Of a stretch of 61,485 bases of DNA, positions 51,856 to 59,728 are shown one piece after another. A model generated the notes under the pieces. That model made no database searches and was not told the origin of the DNA. It saw only the letters and a program-made list of their open reading frames with translations. Each line of letters begins with the position of its first letter. The first letter of the stretch is position 1. Source of the DNA: Kiritimatiellia bacterium (GTDB lineage Bacteria > Verrucomicrobiota > Kiritimatiellia > RFP12 > UBA1067); NCBI GenBank assembly GCA_017395505.1, contig JAFPUH010000017.1, positions 1 through 61,485 on the forward strand, read 5' to 3'. A program made the translations under genes and the position numbers.

Positions 51856-52230
51856 CTAATAAGCCTCGTTTTCGGCTTTTGCTCGCTGATACTCAACCAT
51901 CTGTTCAATCTTAGCTATCGCATCTGGGGCAAATTCTTTCGCGCCTTTCCATAACTGCGCTTCATCTATGCCGAAATACCCGTGAATAAGCACATCACGG
52001 AAACCGGCCATATCGCGCCACTTCACTTCTGGGTGCGCATCGCGGAACTCTTTGGTCAGATTCTTGGTCGCCTCTCCCGCAATCTCGAAGCTCGACGTGA
52101 CGGCACGAATCAAAAGCCGTGTATCAAGAAACTTCTCCATGTCTATGCCAGCGGTAAACTCCATCGTTTCCCGAAGCGCATCTACGATGTGCATGAGGAA
52201 GATTCCGTCAGTCATGTCGCCAATCTTCAT
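51856..52230 (-). CDS. HepT-like toxin (HEPN ribonuclease fold)
   Basis: 124 aa with the HEPN motif RDVLIHGY (R-x4-H-x-Y) near the C-terminal third. HepT-type proteins form a toxin-antitoxin pair with MntA nucleotidyltransferases, which silence HepT by adding AMP to the Tyr of this motif. The ATG overlaps the mntA-like stop as ATGA. The motif is intact, so the toxin should be functional. Confidence 0.9.
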   Translation of the reverse strand: MKIGDMTDGIFLMHIVDALRETMEFTAGIDMEKFLDTRLLIRAVTSSFEIAGEATKNLTKEFRDAHPEVKWRDMAGFRDVLIHGYFGIDEAQLWKGAKEFAPDAIAKIEQMVEYQRAKAENEAY

Positions 52231-52517
52231 ACCGGAACAGCCTCCTTGAGTATGAACTTGCCGATATATGGGCTAAGGCCTCGCTCGGACACCACATCCA
52301 CCTTTCTGCCGAGATAAGCATTTAGGTCATCGCCCAAACCAACCTGTGCGCCAAAGCCGAAATCTGCACCGAAACGCACCAAGAAGTCCACATCGCTGTC
52401 GGGGCGTTCCTCCTTGCGGGCGCATGAGCCGAAAACCCAAAGCTTTTCAGCCTTGTGCTTCCTTGCGATGGCGTATATCTCGTCACGCCTCGCCCGTATC
52501 TCGTCAAGCATGCACAT
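52227..52517 (-). CDS. MntA-like nucleotidyltransferase antitoxin
   Basis: About 96 aa. GSCARKEERPDSDVDFLV is the minimal nucleotidyltransferase site (GS-x10-DxD). It would AMPylate the HepT partner. The start is uncertain: ATG at 52517 or 52511, or a GTG at 52541 only four bases after TATAAT. The domain begins at MLDEIRARR, favouring the ATGs. Antitoxin before toxin, four-base overlap. Confidence 0.88.
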   Translation of the reverse strand: MCMLDEIRARRDEIYAIARKHKAEKLWVFGSCARKEERPDSDVDFLVRFGADFGFGAQVGLGDDLNAYLGRKVDVVSERGLSPYIGKFILKEAVPV

Positions 52518-52545
52518 ATTTGCAATATCCCGAATGAACACCGAT

Positions 52546-52551
52546 ATTATA
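52546..52551 (-). promoter_or_regulatory. Extended -10 box of the mntA-hepT pair
   Basis: TTTTGGTATAAT on the minus strand. The T-run belongs to the terminator of the 1173-aa gene, so terminator and promoter are fused. Confidence 0.6.
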
Positions 52552-52552
52552 C

Positions 52553-52583
52553 CAAAATCGCCGCGCCCATTTCAAGCGCGGCG
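52553..52583 (-). terminator. Intrinsic terminator of the 1173-aa gene
   Basis: CGCCGCGC pairs with GCGCGGCG (8 bp, 9-base loop) on the minus strand, followed by ATTTT, which runs into TGGTATAAT. Confidence 0.75.
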
Positions 52584-52611
52584 AGACAGCGAGATAAGGT
52601 CGTCAGCTAAA

Positions 52612-55600
52612 TCAGAAGATATCCTTCTGCTCGACGAGAACCTCATTTCCCATGCGGTTTTCGATCTCGCCGTTGAGATTCGCGAACTCGTCTCTGATCT
52701 CCCTGAGGGTCTCGTTCACGAGCACAAGGGCATTTATCATGGCTTCATCCTGAAGCCCGACCAGCGCATTGTTCAGGTTCTCGATAAGCCCCCTCACGCC
52801 ACCGCCGTCGAAAACGTCCTTGAGCGCCGCATTCGCGAAATCCCTGAAGCCAGCCTTCCGGAGATTCTTGCCGAGTTCCTTGATCTTGTCCTCGACCTTG
52901 CCGGGAAGGTTCTCCTTGCGGATGCCCTCGGCGTTCTTGGACGTGAACTTCGACCCGAACAGCGACGCGCCGTGGGCGATCGACTCGCAGATGTCTCCGA
53001 ACTCGTAGCCGCGCGTCTTCATCTCCTCGGTGCGGGAGTCCGCCTTCTTCGAGAACTTGGCGTGGATCGTGTTGACGAACACGCCGTACGTCTCGCACTT
53101 GAGGTAGAGACGACGTTTGGGACCGCTCCCCTTGTCGACTTCGTTCATGTGGTCCTTGTCGGGAAGCGAGAAGTAGTGGAACGTCCTCATGCCGTTGAGG
53201 AGGCCCATCTTTCCGGGGGCGACGTCATATCCGCGCGGCATGTTGAGGTGTCCGTCGACCTGCAGCGACTGGTAGGCCTTCGCGTGCGTCGAGGTGCGCT
53301 GGTAGATGCCGGGGGCCGTGTCGAGCCAGCGGGCGATGTTGCCGTTCGGATCGGACACCGAGAACGCGCCGCGATAGATGAACTCGTTCTTCTTCAGCGC
53401 CGCAACGTGGATCGCGATCGTCAGGGCCGAGATGTTCTCCCTCGACGGTTCGAAGCGGTTCACCTTGCCGGCGTAAAGCGCCTTGAGTATCTGGTTGCCG
53501 CGAGTGATGCGCGCAGAGAGGAAGCGCTTCAGCTCGGGAATGGAGCGCGGCCTTTCCGCTTCGGGCGTGTTCATGACCATCGCGCTGAAGTGGACGTTGC
53601 GGAGCGTGAACTTCGTGCCCAGCATCGTAACGTCGAGAGTCCCCGGCAGGTCTGCGGAGCCGAGGGGCTTGCCGTCCGTACGGGGCGCTGGAGCCGGCGG
53701 CACGTAGGTCTTCGCGACCTTGAGCCTGTCATCGCCCTGGGCCATCGCCATGTACTCGTCGGGGTGGGTGATCTTGATTACGTTCTCTTCCGTGAGCGCC
53801 GCGAAGACATCTTCGTGGCCGACGACCGGAACGAAGATCTTGGTCGTGCCCTGTCCATCGACGGTGAGGGTTGTGCCCGGGCAGTTCGAAAGCATCGCGC
53901 GGAGGGTGCCCTGCACGTCCGCGGAGAGCGGCTTGTCGCAGTAGTAGACGATGTTGTCGCCCTCGAGGTGCGCGCGCCAAGGTACGCGCGTCTTTGGAAG
54001 AACCTCAAGATGCTTCAGCGCAACCTGTCCATTCTTGCTGACCCATGTCGTCGGCGAGGTGAGCTTTTCGAGGTTGGCGATCGTCTCGATCGCGTTGTCG
54101 CGGTTGACCTGCGGGGCGAACTCCTTGAGGTCGTCATGCAGTTCAAGCTGCATGCCCGCAACCCTCATAAGCTTGTTCAGCGACTCGTTGAACTCCTTCT
54201 CCTTCGCATTGATATCGGTGATGATCTTGCTACGGAGCGCCTTTTCGGCCTCGGATATCCCGTTCTCGTTGGGGTTGAATACGGTGCGGTAGTCGTCGAA
54301 CACCTTCTTGAACTGGCCGGACTTCTGAAGCTCGCGCAACTCGAGGACGCCCTTGAACTTCGCCGCGCGCGTGTCGTCGTCGAAGACGGAGAAGTTCTCG
54401 AAGCGCGGCTTGGTGCTCGAGCCGTATGTATCCTTGAAGGAGAAGTCGTCGGAAATCTCCAGATACTTTCCGTTGCCCTCGAGCGAGTGGCCGGGGTCGA
54501 TCGCGAAGAACTTGCCGTTCACGAAGCCCTTGTTCTGTCCGCGCCTGCCGACGGCGTCGCGATCGGCCGTCACGAGGAAGAACGCCTTGAACCTGCCGAG
54601 CGGCTCGGGATCGGGACCCTTCGTGCCGTCCTTGTTCGTCGGAGGAACGGCGCGGCCATCCTTGATCATGCCGTCCTCCATGTCCTTGTAGCCGTCGGCG
54701 AACTTCGCCGCGAGCATCAGCTTGGGGTGTCCGTCGGAATACTGTCCGCGCACGATCTGGAGCTCCTGCGAAGGAACGCCGGCGACGCGCGTAAGGTCGT
54801 TCGCAAGCGCCTCTGTTACGGCGCCAGCCGAGATGGAGTCGGCCGAAGACGCCGTCTGAAGGCGGTATATCTGGCCGAGCTTGCGGTTCTTTATGCGCTC
54901 AGGGCGCATGAACGAGCCGGCGTGAGCGGATTCCTTTGCGATGATCCTGTCGCCTTCGTTGTAGTCGAGCTTGACGATACCGCGATCGCTGAAGTGCTTG
55001 AATATGGGCGACATCTTGTAGAGTTCGCTGTCGGTTCCATCCGCGTTCTTGGGCCTGACGCTCATAACCGCGTCGCGAATCTGAGTGAAGAAATTCGTCT
55101 TTATCTCCTTGAGGAGGTCGGCCTTTTCGGGACTGAATAGGTTCTCTACCGCATTCAGCGGATACTTCGCGAATATGGCCTCGCCGAGGTTCCTCACCTG
55201 GTCGGGGAGCTTAATTCCGGCGTGGGTGTGCCTGATGGCAAGGTCGATTATCAGCTCGGCGGCCGCAGCCATGCCGAACTTGTTGGCGCGCCCTTCGCTC
55301 AGGATCGCCTTGCGGTCCGCGCCCGGCGGAATCTTAGCCATGTAGCTTCTGGTGTCGCTCTCCGACCAGTCGTTGCGGTAGATGAATCCGGGCTCCACGC
55401 CGTTCGTCTTGAGCTTCTCCAGCACGACGCGGTTGTCGGCGCTGCGGTTCACGCTCATTCCGACGCCAAGGCTGCCCCTCTTGATGCGGTCCTCGATGGA
55501 TGTATGCTTGGATTTGAAGGACAGCTTCAGGTTCTTGAGCCCTGTGGGCTCGTTAGGCTTGGACGATTCGTCTACGCCGACTGCGCCATCGATGTCATGT

Positions 55601-56133
55601 GTCTTGGTGTCGATTCCATGTGCGTTCTTCTTCACTTCATCTACGACGTGGTCGAGGCGCTCGGTAGCGGCCTTAATGACATCCTCTTCTGTCTTGATGC
55701 TAGAGATGTCAACGTCTCTGAGCTTCTCCTTGTTCAGGTTGTAGCGCACGAATTCACGCATATCCTTCGAGAGCTGCAGCATCTTCGGCGAAGTGTCGAA
55801 CTGGCGGATCATCTCGCCGACGACGCGGACCGCCTTGATAATATTCAATTTTGAAAGCACCTTCTTCACGTCTGAAGCGCGCAGCGACTGGTGCAGCTGG
55901 CTGCGAGTGCCGACATAGGTGTCGAAGGCGTGGGTTCCGAACACGCCATACTCCTTCTCCAGGGCGGCCTTGAAAGCGGACATCGTCGCGTCGTTGACCT
56001 TGTTGCCCTGCGAAAATATGTAGTTGCCGAGCTTGGCGGCGGCCTTGTTGCCCTCACCGGTGATTACGATGTCCCGTGATTTGATAAAGGCCGAATTCGC
56101 CACCCTGCTGAACGCCTGAATATCAATCCCCAT
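52612..56133 (-). CDS. Putative type III effector, 1173 aa, with kinase-like core
   Basis: No signal peptide. The gene follows a CesT-type chaperone and has an ECF-type promoter 40 bases upstream, the usual setting of an effector. A central segment (about 420-590) looks like a phosphoinositide-kinase or related kinase fold: EALANDLTRVAGV, KLMLAAKF with a possible ATP-binding Lys477, ADRDAVGRRGQNKG (Asp524/526, Asn534) as catalytic loop, and FFAIDPGHSL (Asp546) as metal site. Flanking regions of about 400 and 580 residues are unrecognised; the last 60 are helical. Start ATG at 56133 has GGAGG upstream. Target unknown; effector and kinase roles are inference. Confidence 0.75.
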   Translation of the reverse strand: MGIDIQAFSRVANSAFIKSRDIVITGEGNKAAAKLGNYIFSQGNKVNDATMSAFKAALEKEYGVFGTHAFDTYVGTRSQLHQSLRASDVKKVLSKLNIIKAVRVVGEMIRQFDTSPKMLQLSKDMREFVRYNLNKEKLRDVDISSIKTEEDVIKAATERLDHVVDEVKKNAHGIDTKTHDIDGAVGVDESSKPNEPTGLKNLKLSFKSKHTSIEDRIKRGSLGVGMSVNRSADNRVVLEKLKTNGVEPGFIYRNDWSESDTRSYMAKIPPGADRKAILSEGRANKFGMAAAAELIIDLAIRHTHAGIKLPDQVRNLGEAIFAKYPLNAVENLFSPEKADLLKEIKTNFFTQIRDAVMSVRPKNADGTDSELYKMSPIFKHFSDRGIVKLDYNEGDRIIAKESAHAGSFMRPERIKNRKLGQIYRLQTASSADSISAGAVTEALANDLTRVAGVPSQELQIVRGQYSDGHPKLMLAAKFADGYKDMEDGMIKDGRAVPPTNKDGTKGPDPEPLGRFKAFFLVTADRDAVGRRGQNKGFVNGKFFAIDPGHSLEGNGKYLEISDDFSFKDTYGSSTKPRFENFSVFDDDTRAAKFKGVLELRELQKSGQFKKVFDDYRTVFNPNENGISEAEKALRSKIITDINAKEKEFNESLNKLMRVAGMQLELHDDLKEFAPQVNRDNAIETIANLEKLTSPTTWVSKNGQVALKHLEVLPKTRVPWRAHLEGDNIVYYCDKPLSADVQGTLRAMLSNCPGTTLTVDGQGTTKIFVPVVGHEDVFAALTEENVIKITHPDEYMAMAQGDDRLKVAKTYVPPAPAPRTDGKPLGSADLPGTLDVTMLGTKFTLRNVHFSAMVMNTPEAERPRSIPELKRFLSARITRGNQILKALYAGKVNRFEPSRENISALTIAIHVAALKKNEFIYRGAFSVSDPNGNIARWLDTAPGIYQRTSTHAKAYQSLQVDGHLNMPRGYDVAPGKMGLLNGMRTFHYFSLPDKDHMNEVDKGSGPKRRLYLKCETYGVFVNTIHAKFSKKADSRTEEMKTRGYEFGDICESIAHGASLFGSKFTSKNAEGIRKENLPGKVEDKIKELGKNLRKAGFRDFANAALKDVFDGGGVRGLIENLNNALVGLQDEAMINALVLVNETLREIRDEFANLNGEIENRMGNEVLVEQKDIF

Positions 56134-56173
56134 GTCTACCTCCGGTTCCTTAAAGATTATGGTCCACCGTGTC

Positions 56174-56198
56174 TACACGCAAAGCGGCAAAAGGTTAC
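56174..56198 (-). promoter_or_regulatory. ECF-type promoter upstream of the 1173-aa gene (site B)
   Basis: GTAACC (56198-56193), 13 bases, CGTGTA (56179-56174), then 40 bases to the ATG. The TAA in GTAACC is the stop of the chaperone gene. Confidence 0.8.
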
Positions 56199-56668
56199 AC
56201 TGCGATGAAATGCTCCTTGTTTTGACCGTCGGCGACATTTTGGCCGCTGACCGGGGCATGGCCGGTCGTGATGCGCTCAACCCATATGTCGCAGAGCTGC
56301 AGCATCTTCTCGAGGGTGCTTATGAAATCGTCGACGTCTTTCGCGATCTTGTCGAGGTCGAAGAAGTAGTTGTAGACGACCATCTCGGTCTCTGGCTCGA
56401 TGGCGAAGTATCCGCCGGCGGTATCCTTGCCGAAAAGCCCGCCCGCGAGGAGGTCGCGATAGACCTCTTTCGGCGCATCCTTCGGCAGCCTGTAGACCTC
56501 TATGAAGCACAAGACCTTGCCCGTAGGCTCGACAAACTGGAGGTTCACGGTATAGCGCTCATCGACGCCAAGGGACACAAGGCCGCTCTCGTCCGCAGAG
56601 AATGCGTCAATGCCGGTCTCCTTGCGAACCTGCGCCAGGAAACCCTTGTATTCTTCCATCGTATTCAT
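56195..56668 (-). CDS. CesT/Tir-type class I T3SS chaperone
   Basis: 157 aa, acidic. VLCFIEVYRLPKDAPKEVYR, LLAGGLFGKDTAGGYFAIEP and MVVYNYFFDLDKI follow the CesT/SycE fold (strand-rich core with a final helix). Class I chaperones bind the N-terminus of one or more effectors. Lying directly upstream of the 1173-aa gene, it is its likely partner. The ATG at 56668 is chosen over a GTG at 56689, which overlaps the ribosome-binding site. Confidence 0.82.
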   Translation of the reverse strand: MNTMEEYKGFLAQVRKETGIDAFSADESGLVSLGVDERYTVNLQFVEPTGKVLCFIEVYRLPKDAPKEVYRDLLAGGLFGKDTAGGYFAIEPETEMVVYNYFFDLDKIAKDVDDFISTLEKMLQLCDIWVERITTGHAPVSGQNVADGQNKEHFIAV

Positions 56669-56692
56669 CGTGTCGTAATTCCCCTTCACTCC

Positions 56693-56956
56693 TTATGTTT
56701 TAAATTCAGGCATTGGCGGCGGCGGCAGGTTGAACGCCGCCGAAACAAGCCTACCAAGCTCGTCGTCGCGAGAAAGCGCTGCATCCGGCACTTCGGCAAG
56801 GGGTTCGCTCTTCCCGAGCGCATCAAGCTGCAAAGCCTTGACCTCAACCTTGTCCAAGGTCGCATGCAGTCGGGTCTGCTTCACATCAGTCACGCTGGAC
56901 AGCTCACCGCCCAGACCCGTGTTGCAGTATCCCTTGGTTGATAAATTGATTTCCAT
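56693..56956 (-). CDS. Small protein, 87 aa, first gene of effector operon
   Basis: Unrecognised, with a Pro-rich end (AAFNLPPPPMPEF). The ATG at 56956 has AAAGGAG upstream and is driven by ECF site C. The N-terminus is Ser/Thr/Asn-rich, as in secreted substrates. It could be a small substrate, an inner-rod-like piece or a regulator; the sequence does not decide. Confidence 0.62.
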   Translation of the reverse strand: MEINLSTKGYCNTGLGGELSSVTDVKQTRLHATLDKVEVKALQLDALGKSEPLAEVPDAALSRDDELGRLVSAAFNLPPPPMPEFKT

Positions 56957-56986
56957 TACAATCTCCTTTGATGTTTCCGCTTTGGA

Positions 56987-57011
56987 TACACGCAAGCTCC
57001 GATTAGGTTAC
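56987..57011 (-). promoter_or_regulatory. ECF-type promoter upstream of the 87-aa gene (site C)
   Basis: GTAACC (57011-57006), 13 bases, CGTGTA (56992-56987), then 30 bases to the ATG. GTAACC spans the end of the ECF sigma gene itself (CGT GTA ACC TAA). Confidence 0.8.
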
Positions 57012-57500
57012 ACGCAAATCTGCAAGAATCTGCTGAAGCTTCTCTTTCGCGCGGAATATGCGCACTTTTACAAGATTTTCGGAGACTCCGACTTGTGTGG
57101 CAATCTCGCGGATGGACAATTCACCGATCTGGAATAGCGTATAGGCCTCACGCAGTATGGGCGGCAGCCTGGAGAACGCCTCGTTGAGGCGGTGTCGCAG
57201 ATACTCGGCGTCGGACGGCAGCTGCGCCGGCTTCACAGAGCCGGCGTCTTCGTCCTTGATCTCGTCCACGAACGTCAGTCTCTCGTTGTCGCGGACGAGG
57301 TTCTTACGCAGGTTGCGCGCTATCGTGAATACGAGCCCCGACACGGCCTCGTCATCGTCCTGAAGATCGTCGCGCATCTGCCAGACCTTCAGGAACGTGT
57401 TCTGCACAAGGTCGCACGCCTCGTGGTAGGAACTGCCTGATGACACAAGCCAGTTCGTCAGCTTTGGCGCAAGCCGCTTGTAATGCTCTTCGATGTTCAT
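57003..57500 (-). CDS. ECF-family RNA polymerase sigma factor
   Basis: 165 aa. Region 2 (EACDLVQNTFLKVWQ) binds the -10 and core polymerase; region 4 (LSIREIATQVGVSENLVKVRIFRAKEKL) is a helix-turn-helix for the -35. There is no regions 1 or 3, so it is group 4. The ATG overlaps the sctU stop by four bases and no anti-sigma gene is adjacent. It is the natural reader of the GTAACC-N13-CGTGTA sites, which is inference from location and motif type. Confidence 0.93.
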   Translation of the reverse strand: MNIEEHYKRLAPKLTNWLVSSGSSYHEACDLVQNTFLKVWQMRDDLQDDDEAVSGLVFTIARNLRKNLVRDNERLTFVDEIKDEDAGSVKPAQLPSDAEYLRHRLNEAFSRLPPILREAYTLFQIGELSIREIATQVGVSENLVKVRIFRAKEKLQQILADLRVT

Positions 57501-58597
57501 AGATCCTCCAGCGAAATGCTGTCGAGTTCCTCCTCCTCTTTTCGGGCGGCCTCAATCTGCTTGGCCCACTTGAGCAGCTCCGCCACTGGTTCGATGAGTG
57601 AATCTGGAATGAAATCCTCGATCTTGCCCTTCGCGTACAGTGCCCGAGCGAGAGGCTTGTCCTCCATTATGGGAATGCCCTCCGCAAGCGCAGTCTCACG
57701 GATTATCTTCGCCACGGGGCCGGCGCCCATTGCGCAAATGCGAGGCAGCGGCGACTCCTCGGCCTTGAAGCGGATGCCGACCGCAAGGCGCGTCGGGTTC
57801 GTAACTACGACGTTGGACTGCTTGGCAGACTTAACGGGGTCGGGTCCGTTCATGATTTCGTCGCGGAACTGGCGCTGCGCCTGCTTGACCTCAGCGGAGC
57901 CCTCCATTTCCTTGTATTCGCGCTTCACCTCGTCCTTCGTCATCATCATCTGCTTGGTGAAGTTCTTGCCCTGGAATATCCTGTCCACAACCGCAATCAC
58001 AATATAGCCGAATGCGGTGTAGACGGCGAGGCGCTTCAGCATCAGCTTCAGGCACGGGAATATGTCGTCGACCGTTCCGTAGCACATGGTGAGCAGTTCC
58101 GGCACGCTCGCCTCGATTATCCTGTAGAGCAGATAGCCCAGGAAGCTGACCTTTACCACATTCTTGAAGAACTCGAACAGGTTCTTCATCGAGAAGATCT
58201 TCTTCGCGCCTTCGACAGGATTCAGCTTCTCCAGCTTGGGAATTATCGGCTCGAACGTGAAAAGAAAACCGACCTGCGCAGCATTCGCCGCGATTCCTAT
58301 GACAGCCGCAACGACGACGAATATGAACGAATGCTTGCAGATGATTATCGCCGCCATGCCCATCGCCTGCTGCGTCGCGTCGAACGGATCGCCACCGAGC
58401 CGCTGACCGATATAGGACATCAGAACAGAACCGTCATCAACAAGCGCGACGCCCATCCAGCCCAAGAGCGCGAACAGCACCACAAGTATGGCCGTGGAGA
58501 CGATGTCTTTCGACGAGCATACCTGACCCTTCTGCCGCGCATCGCGCAGCTTCTTCGGGGTTGGCATTTCTGTCTTCTCTCCGCTTGACTCAGCCAT
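57497..58597 (-). CDS. sctU: T3SS export switch protein (SctU/YscU; FlhB family)
   Basis: 366 aa. GEKTEMPTPKKLRDARQKGQV is the family N-terminus; four membrane helices follow; the cytoplasmic autocleavage loop reads NPTR (267-270) instead of NPTH. It controls substrate switching in the export gate. A flagellar FlhB is unlikely because translocators, chaperones and effector-like genes surround it. No other apparatus gene is in the window. It has a housekeeping promoter and overlaps the ECF sigma gene. Confidence 0.92.
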   Translation of the reverse strand: MAESSGEKTEMPTPKKLRDARQKGQVCSSKDIVSTAILVVLFALLGWMGVALVDDGSVLMSYIGQRLGGDPFDATQQAMGMAAIIICKHSFIFVVVAAVIGIAANAAQVGFLFTFEPIIPKLEKLNPVEGAKKIFSMKNLFEFFKNVVKVSFLGYLLYRIIEASVPELLTMCYGTVDDIFPCLKLMLKRLAVYTAFGYIVIAVVDRIFQGKNFTKQMMMTKDEVKREYKEMEGSAEVKQAQRQFRDEIMNGPDPVKSAKQSNVVVTNPTRLAVGIRFKAEESPLPRICAMGAGPVAKIIRETALAEGIPIMEDKPLARALYAKGKIEDFIPDSLIEPVAELLKWAKQIEAARKEEEELDSISLEDL

Positions 58598-58623
58598 ATG
58601 GTATAAGCAACTTCGTAGGAGGT

Positions 58624-58652
58624 ATTATACGAAAAACCTCCATCAAAGTCAA
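58624..58652 (-). promoter_or_regulatory. Sigma-70 promoter of sctU-ECF operon
   Basis: TTGACT (58652-58647), exactly 17 bases, TATAAT (58629-58624), about 26 bases before the sctU ATG. Confidence 0.8.
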
Positions 58653-58680
58653 CAATCGGGGGTCAGTTCGAGGCAGAAAG

Positions 58681-59082
58681 CTACTTCAGCTTGAAGCCAG
58701 TTCCGACGAACTGGGCGATGTCGCGACCAGTGTCGTCGGTTACGTCCACATTCACCACGCAGGATGTCCTGCCGTCCTTCCTGAAGCGGGCCGTTGCAAC
58801 AAGGCGTTCGCCCTTGGGCTGCGAAAAGTAGTTTATGCCGACCTGCTGGCCGACGGTCACATGTTCGCGGTCGTTCGTAAGCGCCGCGAATGCGAAGTCC
58901 GCAAGGGTGAAGATAGCGCCGCCCATCACCCCGCCGAATGCGTTCTTGTGGCGGGCGTCGAGCTTCATGCTGGTGACGGCATGGCATGCGTCAACCTCGT
59001 CAAGGGTCATGCCGTTCTCGGTGGCGAACCTGTCCTTCGAAAAGTAGTCGCGCGCTTCGTCTATTGTCTTGAAGTCTCCCAT
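58681..59082 (-). CDS. PaaI-family hotdog thioesterase
   Basis: 133 aa with the PaaI motif NAFGGVMGGAIFTLADFAFA and a later FRKDGRTSCVVNVDVTD strand pair. It should hydrolyse an acyl- or aryl-CoA; substrate unknown. The ATG at 59082 begins MGDFKTIDEARD. No operon partner is evident; sctU lies downstream and the thiamine genes upstream. Confidence 0.88.
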   Translation of the reverse strand: MGDFKTIDEARDYFSKDRFATENGMTLDEVDACHAVTSMKLDARHKNAFGGVMGGAIFTLADFAFAALTNDREHVTVGQQVGINYFSQPKGERLVATARFRKDGRTSCVVNVDVTDDTGRDIAQFVGTGFKLK

Positions 59083-59104
59083 AAATGAACCTCAACTATT
59101 GCCG

Positions 59105-59728
59105 TTATAACGCCGGGCCAACGCTGCTCTGTCGCATTAGAGCGGTTATCGCCGAGTATGGGTCGCTGCTGCCGCACACGGCTCGGACGACGGCGAAGTT
59201 GCGCGCGCCCGACTTCAATACAGCAGGCAGACGTTCCGCGTCGATTCCGCCGATTGCGACGGCAGGATGCGCCGCAGCGGCGATCATCTTGGCCATGGTG
59301 TCCAGCCCGAGAGTCGGGTCGGGTATGTCCTTGGTAGGCGTGGCATAAACCGGCCCTACGCCGATGTAGTCTATCGGCTCCGCTCTGGAGGCTTCGACCT
59401 GCCGGAGGTTGTGCGTCGAGAGCCCAACTATCCGCAATTCCGGGAATCGCGAGCGCACCTCGGATGGCGGCATGTCGCCCTGCCCTACATGCACACCGTC
59501 CGCTTCCGCTTCTACGGCAATGGCCGGGTCGTCGTTAACGATGAACAGCGTTCCCGTGCCAGCTGTGACTCGACGCATTTCACGCGCTTCGCGGATGATT
59601 TCCTCGCGCGAAGCGTGCTTCATGCGCAGCTGGACGATTTTGACCCCCGCCCTGACGGCGGCCTCCGCACACTTCGCGTAGCCGACGACAGGGTTTGTGA
59701 TAACAAGATAGAAGCCGAAGTCCGTCAC
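59105..59728 (-). CDS. thiE: Thiamine phosphate synthase
   Basis: 207 aa TIM barrel. [45 protein letters not shown] and [10 protein letters not shown]. It couples HMP-PP and thiazole phosphate. The start is a GTG at 59728 that overlaps the thi4 stop as GTGA. Last gene of thiC-thiD-thi4-thiE. Confidence 0.92.
   Translation of the reverse strand: MTDFGFYLVITNPVVGYAKCAEAAVRAGVKIVQLRMKHASREEIIREAREMRRVTAGTGTLFIVNDDPAIAVEAEADGVHVGQGDMPPSEVRSRFPELRIVGLSTHNLRQVEASRAEPIDYIGVGPVYATPTKDIPDPTLGLDTMAKMIAAAAHPAVAIGGIDAERLPAVLKSGARNFAVVRAVCGSSDPYSAITALMRQSSVGPAL

Noticed and set aside
52414..55140. 908-codon open frame on the plus strand
   Set aside because: It is antisense to the 1173-aa gene and arises from GC-rich codon use. 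Its product is low-complexity in Arg/Val/Glu with no motif or ribosome-binding site.
57497..58597. Flagellar FlhB
   Set aside because: The protein family fits, but adjacent T3SS translocators, chaperones and a putative effector, and the lack of flagellar genes, favour SctU.
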